Below are positions 44,919 through 57,862 of a DNA stretch of 64,000 bases, piece by piece (the first letter of the stretch is position 1; each line of letters begins with the position of its first letter). The position numbers and the translations under genes are program-made. The stretch is from Streptomyces sp. HUAS YS2. GTDB lineage: Bacteria > Actinomycetota > Actinomycetes > Streptomycetales > Streptomycetaceae. The stretch spans positions 1,054,001 to 1,118,000 of the forward strand of contig NZ_CP137573.1 of assembly GCF_033343995.1 (NCBI RefSeq), given 5' to 3'. The notes beneath the pieces were generated by a model. The model was not told where the DNA came from. It saw only the letters and a list, made by a program, of their open reading frames with translations, and searched no databases.

Positions 44919-46040
44919 TCAGGAACCGGCGGTGCGGTCCGTGACGGGGAGCATGTCGGCGTGCGACAGCAGCCGGTTGATGTTGCGGTCCGTCTCCAGG
45001 GAGCCCTCGACGCCGATCGCGGCGCCGTCGAGCAGCCGCTCCAGCTCGGCGGCCTTCCCGGGGCCCTTGATGCCGAGGGACGCGACCGGGTCCAGGTCGA
45101 TGTCGCGGGTGACGTCGACGAGGCGCACCACGATGTCGTCGCGCAGGAAGACGGTGCTGCCGTACACGGGGCTGTCCGGGTCGGCCGCCGCGGCCTCGTC
45201 CTGGTGGGCGAGCAGCCGGGCCAGGTCCGTCCCGCGGCCCTTCGCGGCCGGGTAGTACAGCGCGTGCCGCCGCAGGCCCTCGGGGGCCGGCCGGTCGGAC
45301 ACCACGTGGTGGACGGCGGGGAGGGCCGCCCGGGTGAAGAAGACCCGCGCCGACTCCGGGTCGCTCAGGTCCCGGTCCTGCTCCAGGTACGGGTTGATGG
45401 CCTCCTCGACCGCGCGCACCTCGGGCTGGCGGGCGACGTGCCGCAGGGCGGCGAGCAGGTCGCCCTCGACCTCGACGGCCCGTACGACGCGGTTGCCGTG
45501 CATGAAGAGCGAGGTGCGGCGCAGCCGGGTGCTGTCGTCGACCCGGGCACGGGGCGACTCGTACCCGGACAGGATCTCCGCGACCTTCGATTCGGAGCCC
45601 GGCTTGACGGTGAAGGTGATGGCGTGGCGCACCACGCCCTCGCCCACCCGGGCTTCCGCCTGCGTGCCCGGCGCCTGTACGCCCGGCTCGACCGGCCGGT
45701 CGGGTCTGGTCTCGCGGAGGATGCTGTACCGCATCGAGCGCGTGTCCCGGACGCAGCTGTGCATCGGCCGGACGGTCTCGACGTGCTCCTCGCTGTTCAC
45801 CCAGGCGAGGAACGGCGGGGCGCTCTCCCACTCGCTGGTGATGAGCCACTGCGAGGGGTTCTCGATCGACTGGCAGAGCTGGTCACTGATGTGACCGGGG
45901 ACCGAGGCGACCTGCCTGCGCATCGTCTCGTACGCGTCCAGGAACTGCTGCTGGGCGCCTTCGTACAGGTCGAGCAGCAGGATCACCCGCAGCCTGGAGC
46001 CGTCGAACGCGGACTGCGACACGCGTCCCGAGGGAGTCAT
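44919..46040 (-). CDS. whiE-ORFI: Spore-pigment protein with ABM and SchA/CurD-like domains (WhiE ORF I)
   Basis: First gene of the pigment operon, 373 residues. The N-terminal region (about 15-115) looks like an antibiotic-biosynthesis-monooxygenase (ABM) ferredoxin-like fold: VILLLDLYEGAQQQFLDAYE, GHISDQLCQSIENPSQWLIT, SEWESAPPFLAW. A SchA/CurD-like region follows (about 140-373: HAITFTVKPGSESKVAEILS, LLAALRHVARQPEVRAVEEA). Biochemical role unknown in the family. The ATG at 46040 has GAGG eight bases upstream; ten further codons upstream are open but unlikely. It diverges from the hydroxylase gene across 245 bases that must hold both cluster promoters; no consensus pair stands out. Confidence 0.88.
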   Translation of the reverse strand: MTPSGRVSQSAFDGSRLRVILLLDLYEGAQQQFLDAYETMRRQVASVPGHISDQLCQSIENPSQWLITSEWESAPPFLAWVNSEEHVETVRPMHSCVRDTRSMRYSILRETRPDRPVEPGVQAPGTQAEARVGEGVVRHAITFTVKPGSESKVAEILSGYESPRARVDDSTRLRRTSLFMHGNRVVRAVEVEGDLLAALRHVARQPEVRAVEEAINPYLEQDRDLSDPESARVFFTRAALPAVHHVVSDRPAPEGLRRHALYYPAAKGRGTDLARLLAHQDEAAAADPDSPVYGSTVFLRDDIVVRLVDVTRDIDLDPVASLGIKGPGKAAELERLLDGAAIGVEGSLETDRNINRLLSHADMLPVTDRTAGS

Positions 46041-46285
46041 CCGGCACACCTCTTCTCTTCTCAGGTTCACTTCTCAGGGAGGTTCGGACGACTTCCGGCA
46101 CGACACGCCGGGGTCGTCATGTGCCGATCGTTGACAGGAGCCGCGACGGCGCGCACGCCCCACGGAGCGGACGAGTGAACTGCGCGTCATCCGGGTGCCC
46201 CGGGCACGCGGACCCGGGCCCGAACGGGCATGAATCTGCATCCCATCCCCGAATCGCGTCGCGCGTGCGGCGCCGGAGAAGATCA

Positions 46286-50363
<4,078 letters not shown>

Positions 50364-50379
50364 ACCCCGCTGCCCCGAT

Positions 50380-50419
50380 GAACGCCCCGGTCCGCCGCCC
50401 TCGGCCGACCGGGGCGTTC
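50380..50419. terminator. Bidirectional 13-bp terminator
   Basis: Arms 50380-50392 and 50407-50419 are perfectly complementary around a 14-base loop, filling the space between the convergent katG and SpoIIE-phosphatase stops. Confidence 0.85.
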
Positions 50420-52873
50420 TCATGGCGTGGCCGGGAGGTCCTGCTCGGACCAGATGGTCTTGCCGTCGCGGGTGTAGCGGCTGCCCCAGCGGGTGCTCAG
50501 CTGGGCGACCAGGTAGAGGCCGCGGCCGCCCTCGTCGGTGAGGCGGGCGCGGCGCATCCGGGGCTGGGTGGCGCTGGGGTCGGAGACCTCGCAGGTCAGC
50601 CGGCCGGCCCGGATGAGGCGTACCTCGACGGGACCGCCGGCGTAGCGGATGGCGTTGGTGACCAGCTCGCTGAGGACGAGCTCGGTGGTGAAGGCGAGTT
50701 CGTCCAGGCCCCAGTCGGTCAGCTGTCGGGCGGCCAGGGCCCGGACGCGGGAGACGGCGGCCGGGTCGGCCTCCACCGGCCAGGCGGCGGTGTCCTCGGC
50801 GGGGACCGCGTGGGTGCGGGCGAGGAGCAGGGTGACGTCGTCGGTACGGCGGTGCGCGGGGCGTCCCGCGACCATCTCGCGGCCGAGTTCGCGCAGCGGC
50901 ACGGTGGGTGCGCCGGCACCGGCCGCGGCCAGGCGGCGGGCGAGTTCCGCCGTGCCGGCGTCGTAGTCGTCACCGGCGGGGGCGGCCGGTGCGTCCTCGG
51001 GCAGGCCGTCGGCGAGGCCTTCGACCAGGCCGTCGGTGTAGAGGGCGAGGAGGGTGCCGGGTTCGAGGTCGATCTCGGCCGTCTCGAACGGCAGGCCGCC
51101 GACGCCGAGCGGGGGTCCTGGGTCCACGGGCACGTACGCGACGCTGCCGTCCGGGGCCCGTACGGCGGGCGGCGGGTGACCGGCTGAGGCCATCGTGCAG
51201 CGCCGGGAGACCGGGTCGTAGACGGCGTACAGGCAGGTGGCGCCGACCGGGTCGATCCGCTCCCAGCCTCCGGCCGGGTGGCCGCCGAGACCGCCCTGTT
51301 CCTCCTCGTCGGCGTCGTCCGGCTCGTCGGAGTCGCCGGCCCGGTCCGACTCGTCGTCGGTCTCGACGCGGAGCTGGGAGACCAGGTCGTCGAGGTGGAC
51401 GAGCAGTTCGTCCGGCTCCAGGTCGAGGTCGGCGAGGGTGCGGACGGCGGTGCGCAGCCGGCCCATGGTGGCCGTGGCGGCCAGCCCGTGGCCGACGACG
51501 TCGCCGACGACGAGGGCGACGCGGGCCGAGGAGAGCGGGATGACGTCGAACCAGTCGCCGCCCACGCCCGTGCCGGTGTCCGCGGGCAGGTAGACACCGG
51601 CCGTGGTCACGGCGACGGTGTCCGTCTGGGAGGGCGGCAGGAGGCTGCGCTGCAGGCCGACGGCGGCCCGGTGCTCCCGGGTGTAGCGGCGGGCGTTGTC
51701 CAGGGCGAGGCCGGCGTGGATGGCGATCTCGCGGAGGAGGTCCAGGTCGGACGGTTCGTAGGGCTGCGTGCCCGCGTCGCGGTGGACCGTCACGCGGCCG
51801 AGGAGGCCGCCGCGGGCACGAAGCGCGGCCGTCATCGACATCGGCGGGCCGGTGATGTCCTCCATTGCCTCCGGGTCGGCCAGGACCTCGACGCCGGCGG
51901 GCGGTCCGGCCGCCTCCGGCTCCCCCACCACCGCGGTCCGCCGGAGCGTCAGCCGCCCGTCGGGTCCGGGCGCCGGGTCGTCGCCGGTGAACACCGCCTC
52001 GGCGATCTCCACGACCGCGAGGTCGGCGAGCGAGGGCACCAGCACCGCGGCCAGCTCCTCGCCGGTCCCGGCAGCGGACAGCGACGCGCCGACGGCGGCG
52101 GTCGCGCGCTGGAGCAGCGCCAGCCGCTCGGTGGTCCGGCGCGGCGCGGTGACGTCGGTGAACAGGGCGGTGACGCCGAGTACCTGCCCGGCACGGTCCT
52201 GGAGCCGGAAGGCGGTGATCGCCATGACGGCGCCGCCGCCGGAGTTGGTGAGGGTCCGGGCCGTCTCCTCGGCCCGGATGAGCGGGCTGCCGGTGTGCAG
52301 CACCTCGCGCAGCCGCCGCTCGATCGCTTCCGCGTCCTCGACCCGCAGGAAGTCGCCGAGCCGCCGGTTGCGCAGGTCGCGCGGGACGCCGCTGTACGGG
52401 AGGAGGTGGGTGTTCGTACGGACCAGCCGCAGCTGGTCGTCGAAGACGGCCAGGCCGACCCGGTCCTGCAGGAACAGCTCCCGGGTGAACGCCTGGTCCT
52501 GGCGCCAGCGGGCGACCGTTCCGGCCGGGGCCGCGAGGACGAAGTACCGGGCGGGCCCTTCGGGCGCGAGCGGGCAGACCTGGAAGTCGACCCGCAGGTT
52601 CCCGCCGTCACCGGTGCGTACCACCGCCTCGCCCGACCAGGCTCCCGGGCGGCGCCCGGAGAGCAGGGCGGGCCAGGCGTCCCCGTCGGCGAGCAGTTCC
52701 CGGGCGGGGCGGTCGCAGACGCTGCCGGCGGGCAGCGAGAGCAGTTCCTCCGCGCCGGGCGTCCAGCCGACGACGCGGCCGTCCGTGTCGATCAGGGCCC
52801 CCGCCGCGCCGTCCGTCAGCAGCAGACCGCCCTGGTCGTGCGGGGGCGTGCCGCGGTCGGGGTGGCCGTTCAC
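50420..52873 (-). CDS. PAS-GAF-SpoIIE phosphatase with C-terminal anti-sigma-type ATPase
   Basis: Cytoplasmic multidomain signalling protein, 817 residues. The order is a PAS-like domain (about 20-120), a second PAS (about 125-240, DRVGLAVFDDQLRLVRTNTH), GAF (about 255-410), SpoIIE/PP2C (about 420-660: GVGGDWFDVIPLSSARVALV, VGDVVGHGLAATATMGRLRT, LYTDGLVEGLADG, RRTDDVTLLLAR) and a HATPase of the RsbW/SpoIIAB type (about 690-815: ELVLSELVTNAIRYAGGPVE, TDEGGRGLYLVAQLSTRWG). Such proteins both dephosphorylate anti-anti-sigma factors and act as kinases. An acidic insert of about 25 residues (DDESDRAGDSDEPDDADEEE) interrupts the PP2C domain. I chose the GTG at 52873, eight bases after GGAGGTGA; the GTG at 52885 overlaps that site. 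Confidence 0.9.
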   Translation of the reverse strand: MNGHPDRGTPPHDQGGLLLTDGAAGALIDTDGRVVGWTPGAEELLSLPAGSVCDRPARELLADGDAWPALLSGRRPGAWSGEAVVRTGDGGNLRVDFQVCPLAPEGPARYFVLAAPAGTVARWRQDQAFTRELFLQDRVGLAVFDDQLRLVRTNTHLLPYSGVPRDLRNRRLGDFLRVEDAEAIERRLREVLHTGSPLIRAEETARTLTNSGGGAVMAITAFRLQDRAGQVLGVTALFTDVTAPRRTTERLALLQRATAAVGASLSAAGTGEELAAVLVPSLADLAVVEIAEAVFTGDDPAPGPDGRLTLRRTAVVGEPEAAGPPAGVEVLADPEAMEDITGPPMSMTAALRARGGLLGRVTVHRDAGTQPYEPSDLDLLREIAIHAGLALDNARRYTREHRAAVGLQRSLLPPSQTDTVAVTTAGVYLPADTGTGVGGDWFDVIPLSSARVALVVGDVVGHGLAATATMGRLRTAVRTLADLDLEPDELLVHLDDLVSQLRVETDDESDRAGDSDEPDDADEEEQGGLGGHPAGGWERIDPVGATCLYAVYDPVSRRCTMASAGHPPPAVRAPDGSVAYVPVDPGPPLGVGGLPFETAEIDLEPGTLLALYTDGLVEGLADGLPEDAPAAPAGDDYDAGTAELARRLAAAGAGAPTVPLRELGREMVAGRPAHRRTDDVTLLLARTHAVPAEDTAAWPVEADPAAVSRVRALAARQLTDWGLDELAFTTELVLSELVTNAIRYAGGPVEVRLIRAGRLTCEVSDPSATQPRMRRARLTDEGGRGLYLVAQLSTRWGSRYTRDGKTIWSEQDLPATP

Positions 52874-53036
52874 CTCGATCGTCACCTCCCTCGCGCGGCT
52901 GTGCGCTCACCGTCGCCGACCCTCACGGCAGCCGAGACCCCTCCATCATCCCTCCGCACGCGCGCGCCGCCAGTCGCCGCAGCCTCCGCTCCCCCGCCCG
53001 CGTGGCCCCGCACGGCCCCTCGTGGCCCCCGGCGGG

Positions 53037-54395
53037 TCACGCGGGGCGCGGCAGGCGGGCCACTCCGCCGCGGGTGACTGCGGTGACGCGGATCCCCGCC
53101 ATGTCGAGCAGACTGGCCGCGATCGTGGCGCGGCGGCCACTGCCGCACACCGTCCAGATCTCCCGGTCGCGGGGCAGCTCACCGAGCCGCCGCGGCAGTT
53201 CCGCGAGCGGGATGCCGAGCGTGCCGGGCACCCCGCCCTCCGGGCGCTCGGGCCGTACGTCGAGGACGCGGGTGCGGTCGAGGCGGCCGGCCAGCTCGGC
53301 GGCGTCCGCGGTGCGGAAGGTGCGCACCGGGCGGCCGGCGGCGGCCCAGGTGTCCACGCCGCCCGGCAGGTGTCCCGCGATGTTCTCGAAGCCGATCCGC
53401 AGCAGCTGCCGCACGGCCTCGCCGGCGGCCTCCCCGGCCGGTTCCGGAAGGATCAGGACGAGCCGGGTGCCGAACGGCAGGACCTCGCCGACCAGGCTCG
53501 CGAACCGCTCGTCGAGCTCGTCGCAGATCGAGCCGGGCAGGTGGGCCTCCGCAAACGCGGCACGGTCGCGTCCGTCGACGATCCGCGCCCCGCCGCCGAT
53601 CAGGCCCTCCACCATGGCCGGGGTCAGCGGCCGGAGCGCGGGCAGCCGGCCGAGGACGTCCGGTCCGTGCCGGTTGATCGGCGCCATGTGGTGGTAGTAC
53701 GCGGGGTACGGCGGCAGGCCCTCGGTCCGCTCCACCACGAAGGCCTCCTCGTCGCGCACGCCCAGCGCGGGGTTCGTCCGCCGCTCCGCCCCGACGGTGG
53801 TGGTCCGCTCGCGCGAGAGCGGACCGGCCGCGCAGGAGCTGCCGGCTCCGTGGGTCGGGAGCACCCGGGTCGCGTCGGGCAGCAGCGCGAGCCGGCGCAG
53901 CGAGCGGTACTGGGCCCGGGCCAGCTCCTGGGTGCGGGCGTCGCCGGAGAGGTCGGTGCGGCCCGCGTTACCGACGAGCAGGCTGCCGCCGGTGCACACG
54001 GCGGCCACGTCCTCCGGGGCCTCCGCGTCGTCGAAGACCAGGTAGGAGGTGTGCTCGGCGGTGTGGCCGGGGGTCGCCATGGCCCGTACGGTCAGGTCGC
54101 CGAAGGCGATCTCGTCGTCCTCGGCCAGCGGCAGGTGGTCGAAGTCGTACGCGGCGCGGGCCGGGCCGGCGACCGTCGCCCCGGTCGCCGCGCGGACCTC
54201 CAGGGCGCCGGAGACGTAGTCGTTGTGCACGTGCGTCTCCAGGACGTACCGGATCCGCAGGCGCCTGCGGGCGCAGGACTCCATCAGGTCCCAGCTGTCG
54301 CGCTGCGGGTCGACGAGCGCGGCCTCGCCGCCGCTGGTGAGCAGGTAGCTGCTGTCGCCGAGCGAGTCGGTGGTCAGGATCTCGATCTCGTGCAC
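53037..54395 (-). CDS. Persulfide-dioxygenase-like MBL protein with two rhodanese domains
   Basis: Likely oxidises glutathione- or mycothiol-type persulfide to sulfite, as ETHE1/CstB do. The 452-residue product has an MBL domain (1-240) with His55, His57 and Asp59 in THVHNDYVSG, His111 in ATPGHTAEHTSY and an Asp in NAGRTDLSGD. The usual final His of HxHxDH is Tyr60, compatible with a mononuclear iron site. Two rhodanese-like domains follow. The first (about 255-355) has no active Cys; the second carries Cys in EIWTVCGSGRRATIAASLLD. GTG start with GGAGG eight bases upstream. It lies 19 bases after the sulfite oxidase stop, so persulfide-to-sulfite and sulfite-to-sulfate steps are adjacent. Confidence 0.85.
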   Translation of the reverse strand: MHEIEILTTDSLGDSSYLLTSGGEAALVDPQRDSWDLMESCARRRLRIRYVLETHVHNDYVSGALEVRAATGATVAGPARAAYDFDHLPLAEDDEIAFGDLTVRAMATPGHTAEHTSYLVFDDAEAPEDVAAVCTGGSLLVGNAGRTDLSGDARTQELARAQYRSLRRLALLPDATRVLPTHGAGSSCAAGPLSRERTTTVGAERRTNPALGVRDEEAFVVERTEGLPPYPAYYHHMAPINRHGPDVLGRLPALRPLTPAMVEGLIGGGARIVDGRDRAAFAEAHLPGSICDELDERFASLVGEVLPFGTRLVLILPEPAGEAAGEAVRQLLRIGFENIAGHLPGGVDTWAAAGRPVRTFRTADAAELAGRLDRTRVLDVRPERPEGGVPGTLGIPLAELPRRLGELPRDREIWTVCGSGRRATIAASLLDMAGIRVTAVTRGGVARLPRPA

Positions 54396-54414
54396 GGCAC
54401 CGGCCTCCTTCGCG

Positions 54415-55512
54415 TCACACCACGACGACCTCGACCGAGGCGACCTGGTTGCAGCCGTAGCCGTGCGCGTTCCAGGGGGCGCGGAGCGGCTGGCTTTCGC
54501 CGCTGTCGTCGGTCGCGCGGGCGATCAGCCGGTACGGGCCGGGCCGTTCCGGGGTCCACCTGCAGGACCAGCCGGTCCAGGCGTACGCGCCGGACGGCCG
54601 GTCGAGTTCCGCCCGGAGCCAGGGCGCCGCACCGGCGGTGGTGCCGGCCTCCAGGAGTTCGGCCCGTACGTCGACCCGGCGCACCGCCCTCCCGGCGCCG
54701 GACCAGGCCCGGCCGCGTACGAGGATCCCGCGGCCGCGGCGGAGGGCGGAGTCCGCTTCGGGCTCGGTGATCAGTGACTTGACGCGCAGGGTGGTGACCG
54801 GGCCGTCGGGGGTGCCGCGGGAGGCGACGTACACGTAGTCGTCCGCCTGGAAGACGCCGGTGAAGGGGCGGGTGACCGCCCGGGCCTCGACGAGCCACTT
54901 CACGTCGGCGACGGCGTAGCGGCCGGGGACGACGAGGCGGACCGGGGCGCCGTGCTCGGGTGCGAGGGGTTCGCCGTTCATGTGCGTGGCGAGCAGGGTG
55001 TCCGGGTGGAGGGCGGCGTCCAGCGGGAGGCTGCGCTCGAAGGCGACGGTGCGGCCGTGCACGCTGCCGGAGTCGGCACCGGCGAAGACGATCTCCACGG
55101 CGGCCGGGTCGATCCGGGCCCGGGACGCGAGGACGTGGAACGGCACGCCGGCGAAGTGCGCGCAGCCGACGGCCCGTTGGGTCCAGGGGACGCCGGGCGG
55201 GCGGGGCGTCATCAGGCTGCGTCCATTGCCCGCGCACTCGACGACGACGTCGAGTTCCCGGTGCGGCAGGGCGGCCAGTTCCCGGTGGCCGAGGGAGAAC
55301 GGGGCGGCGACCGCGCCTTCGAGGCGCAGCCGCCAGGTGCGGGGTGTCGCCCGGGGGATGCCGAAGTGGTCGCGTACGAAGAGCGCCCCGGCGGGGGTGA
55401 CGGGTTCGGCGAGCGCCGCGGTCGGGGTCTGGGCGTTGTACGGCTCGTCCGTGACCGTCTCGGGTGCCCAGGCCCTCGCCCCGGCCCCGGGCGAGATCGC
55501 TCCTGCGGTCAT
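54415..55512 (-). CDS. Sulfite oxidase-family molybdopterin enzyme
   Basis: Soluble molybdenum enzyme of the sulfite oxidase family, 365 residues. The molybdenum-ligating Cys93 lies in VVECAGNGRSLMTP, and HGAPVRLVVPGRYAVADVKW with YNAQTPTAAL-type N-terminus are typical of cofactor binding. The C-terminal Mo-co oxidoreductase dimerisation domain (about 260-365) ends WNAHGYGCNQVASVEVVV. There is no signal peptide or haem domain, so it is probably cytoplasmic or uses a soluble acceptor. GGGAGGT precedes the ATG. Its neighbours, a persulfide dioxygenase-like gene and DoxX, support sulfite as substrate. Confidence 0.9.
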   Translation of the reverse strand: MTAGAISPGAGARAWAPETVTDEPYNAQTPTAALAEPVTPAGALFVRDHFGIPRATPRTWRLRLEGAVAAPFSLGHRELAALPHRELDVVVECAGNGRSLMTPRPPGVPWTQRAVGCAHFAGVPFHVLASRARIDPAAVEIVFAGADSGSVHGRTVAFERSLPLDAALHPDTLLATHMNGEPLAPEHGAPVRLVVPGRYAVADVKWLVEARAVTRPFTGVFQADDYVYVASRGTPDGPVTTLRVKSLITEPEADSALRRGRGILVRGRAWSGAGRAVRRVDVRAELLEAGTTAGAAPWLRAELDRPSGAYAWTGWSCRWTPERPGPYRLIARATDDSGESQPLRAPWNAHGYGCNQVASVEVVVV

Positions 55513-55650
55513 GACGGTACCTCCCGTCGGGCGCGCGGCGCGGGGCGGCGCGGGTTCCTTTCAGCGTACGCCGGGGACCCGCGGGCGGCCTGACGTGCGA
55601 GGACGCGCGGCGGGGGCCAGGAAGTGACGGGAGAGGACTACGGGGCCGAG

Positions 55651-55746
55651 GGGCGTCGGAGCCGGGGACGGGAGGGGCGTGGGAGCCGGGCCGGGACGGG
55701 TGTCGGAGCCAGGGGCGGGAAGAGCGTGGGAGCCGGGCCGGGTGTC
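55651..55746. repeat. Degenerate tandem repeat, about four copies of 24 bases
   Basis: Units begin near 55651, 55675, 55698 and 55722 with the consensus GGGYGTSGGAGCCGGGSCGGG. Units 2 and 4 share a 19-base identical core (55677-55695 and 55724-55742). It lies between the DoxX stop and the sulfite oxidase start and reaches the last codons of DoxX. Confidence 0.75.
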
Positions 55747-56296
55747 ACACCGACCCGGCCGCCTCCTCCGCCGCCTCCTGCTTCGCCTCTTCGTCCTCCT
55801 GCAGCTGCCGGCGGCCGACGACGGCCGCGGCCGCGAGGGCGCTGCCGAGGAAGGCCACGGCGACCACCCACGGCTGGTCGAGCACGTGGTCGGTGGCGTG
55901 GTCGAGAGAGAGGCGGCCCGCTCCGGTGACGCCGATCGCGGCGGCGGTGAAGCCGAGGAACGCGGGGTACTCGAAGCCGCCGCCCTGGGCGAAGAAGCCT
56001 GCCGGGGCGTGCACGGAGACCGCGCCGGCCATGGCGCCGGCCGCGGCGGCGCCGGCGGCCGGGGTGGCGAAGCCGAGGGCCAGCAGCGCGCCGCCGCCCG
56101 CCTCGCCGAGGCCGGCGGCGATGGCGCTCTCCTTGCCCGGCCGGAATCCCATGGCCTCCATCCCCTTGGCGGTGGCGTCCAGGCCGCCGCCGCCGAACCA
56201 GCCGAAGAGCTTCTGGGCGCCGTGCGCGGCGAGGACCGCGCCGGTGCCGACCCGCAGGACGAGCAGGCCGAGATCGCGTCTGTTGATGGTTCCCAT
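55745..56296 (-). CDS. DoxX-family membrane protein
   Basis: DoxX-type protein of 183 residues with four membrane helices: LGLLVLRVGTGAVLAAHGAQ KLFGW near the start (the typical RxxxGxxFxxHGxxKLFG pattern), GALLALGFATPAAGAAAAGA, GFEYPAFLGFTAAAIGVTGA and VVAVAFLGSALAAAAVVGRR. It ends in an acidic/Ala-rich tail. DoxX homologues take part in thiosulfate or sulfide redox chemistry and in quinone-linked detoxification. Here the gene precedes the sulfite oxidase and persulfide dioxygenase on the same strand, which supports a sulfur role, though 232 bases of repeat DNA separate them. Confidence 0.85.
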   Translation of the reverse strand: MGTINRRDLGLLVLRVGTGAVLAAHGAQKLFGWFGGGGLDATAKGMEAMGFRPGKESAIAAGLGEAGGGALLALGFATPAAGAAAAGAMAGAVSVHAPAGFFAQGGGFEYPAFLGFTAAAIGVTGAGRLSLDHATDHVLDQPWVVAVAFLGSALAAAAVVGRRQLQEDEEAKQEAAEEAAGSV

Positions 56297-56475
56297 GAGG
56301 GGTCTCCCAGTGTGGTGCGCGGGTGGGGGCTCGGGCTTCCACTCTCGCCGTGCGGGGGCCGCCGCGAGCGGTGCTGATACTCCATACGTGTCATGTTTTG
56401 CGGCGTTTGCCCTGTCTTGCTTTAGTGAGGTGGCTGTTGCCTGCTCGGGGATCGCCCGTAAGGAAGTGGGAATCC

Positions 56476-57855
56476 ATGACCTCTGAGTCCACCGGGACCG
56501 CCGCTCTGCGCGAGGCCGTCCGGGCGCTGATGCCTCGGGCCAAGGCCGATCTGACGGAGCTGGTGGCGATGCGCTCGGTCGCCGACCCCCGCCAGTTCCC
56601 GCCCGAGGAGTGCGCGAAGGCGGCCGACTTCCTGGTCGGGGCCTTCACCGACGCGGGACTGCGGGACATGCGCCGGGTGACCACCCCGGACGGCACCGAC
56701 GCGGTCGTTGGACACGCCCCGGGCCCGGAGGGCTCCCCCACCGTCCTGCTGTACTGCCACTACGACGTGCAGCCGCCGCTGGACGACGCCGCCTGGACGA
56801 CACCGCCGTTCGAGCTGACCGAGCGCGACGGCCGCTGGTACGGACGGGGCACCGCGGACTGCAAGGGCAACATCGCCATGCATCTGACGGCGCTGCGGGC
56901 GCTGGGCGGCCAGGAGGGGCGGGGCTTCCCGGTACACATCAAGTTCGTGGCCGAGGGCTCCGAGGAGCAGGGCACCGGCGGTCTGGAGCGGCTGGTCCCG
57001 CAGCAGCCCGAACTCTTCGCGGCGGACACGCTGCTGATCTGCGACACCGGAAACTTCGCGCTCGGGCTGCCGACCGCGACGACCTCGCTCCGCGGCCTCG
57101 CCAACGCGGTCGTCACCGTCTCCACGCTGCGCGGCGAGATGCACTCCGGCATGTTCGGCGGCCCCGCCCCGGACGCGCTGGCGGCGCTGGTGCGGATCCT
57201 GGACAGCCTGCGCGACGAGCACGGCAACACCGCGATCAAGGGCCTGCCCGGGGACGGGAGCTGGGACGGCGTGGACTACCCGGCCGAGCAGTTCCGCACC
57301 GACGTCGGCGCCCTGGACGGCGTGTCGCTCGTCGGGACCGGCTCGGTCGCCGACGAGCTGTGGGCACGCCCCGCCGTGACCGTGCTCGGCATCGACTGCC
57401 CGCCGGTCGTCGGCTCGTCCGCCGCCGTTCAGGCGAAGGTCCGCGCCCGGGTCAGCCTCCGGGTGCCGCCGGGCACGGACGCCGAGAAGGCGCTCCAGGC
57501 GCTCACCGACCATCTGACCGGGGCGGCGCCGTGGGGCGCGAAGGTCGAGGTGGAGCCGGAGGGTTCGGGCCAGCCGTTCCGCGCGCGCACTGACGGACCT
57601 GCCTACCGCGCGCTCGGGAAGGCGATGAAGGAGGCGTACGGCAAGGACATGGTGCAGTCCGGCCAGGGCGGGTCCATCCCGCTCTGCAACGTCCTCGCCG
57701 CGCAGTTCCCGGACGCCGAGATCGCCCTGATCGGGGTGGAGGAACCGGGCTGCCTCATCCACGCGCCGAACGAGAGCGTGGATCCCTCGGAGATCGAGCA
57801 CATGGCGCTGGCGGAGGCGCTGTTCCTCAGCACCTACGCCGACACGCGGAAGTGA
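56476..57855 (+). CDS. M20-family dipeptidase
   Basis: Zinc-dependent peptidase of the M20/carnosinase-like group, 459 residues, cytoplasmic. Metal ligands are visible: His and first Asp in YCHYDVQPPLDDA, bridging Asp in YGRGTADCKGNIA, catalytic Glu pair in VAEGSEEQGTGGLE, Asp in LLICDTGNFALG and the late His in GCLIHAPNES. The lid domain carries LRGLANAVVTVSTLRGEMHS GMFGG. ATG at 56476 after AAGGAAGTGGGA. It is 7 bases upstream of the HdeD-like gene, so the two are co-transcribed, although no functional link is known. Confidence 0.92.
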   Translation: MTSESTGTAALREAVRALMPRAKADLTELVAMRSVADPRQFPPEECAKAADFLVGAFTDAGLRDMRRVTTPDGTDAVVGHAPGPEGSPTVLLYCHYDVQPPLDDAAWTTPPFELTERDGRWYGRGTADCKGNIAMHLTALRALGGQEGRGFPVHIKFVAEGSEEQGTGGLERLVPQQPELFAADTLLICDTGNFALGLPTATTSLRGLANAVVTVSTLRGEMHSGMFGGPAPDALAALVRILDSLRDEHGNTAIKGLPGDGSWDGVDYPAEQFRTDVGALDGVSLVGTGSVADELWARPAVTVLGIDCPPVVGSSAAVQAKVRARVSLRVPPGTDAEKALQALTDHLTGAAPWGAKVEVEPEGSGQPFRARTDGPAYRALGKAMKEAYGKDMVQSGQGGSIPLCNVLAAQFPDAEIALIGVEEPGCLIHAPNESVDPSEIEHMALAEALFLSTYADTRK

Positions 57856-57862
57856 GTGACCC

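Noticed and set aside
46041..46285. WhiG- or sigma-F-type promoter in the whiE divergent spacer
   Set aside because: A TTGACA at 46131 lacks a matching -10 at 16-18 bases and I could not find a convincing sporulation-sigma motif, so no promoter is annotated.
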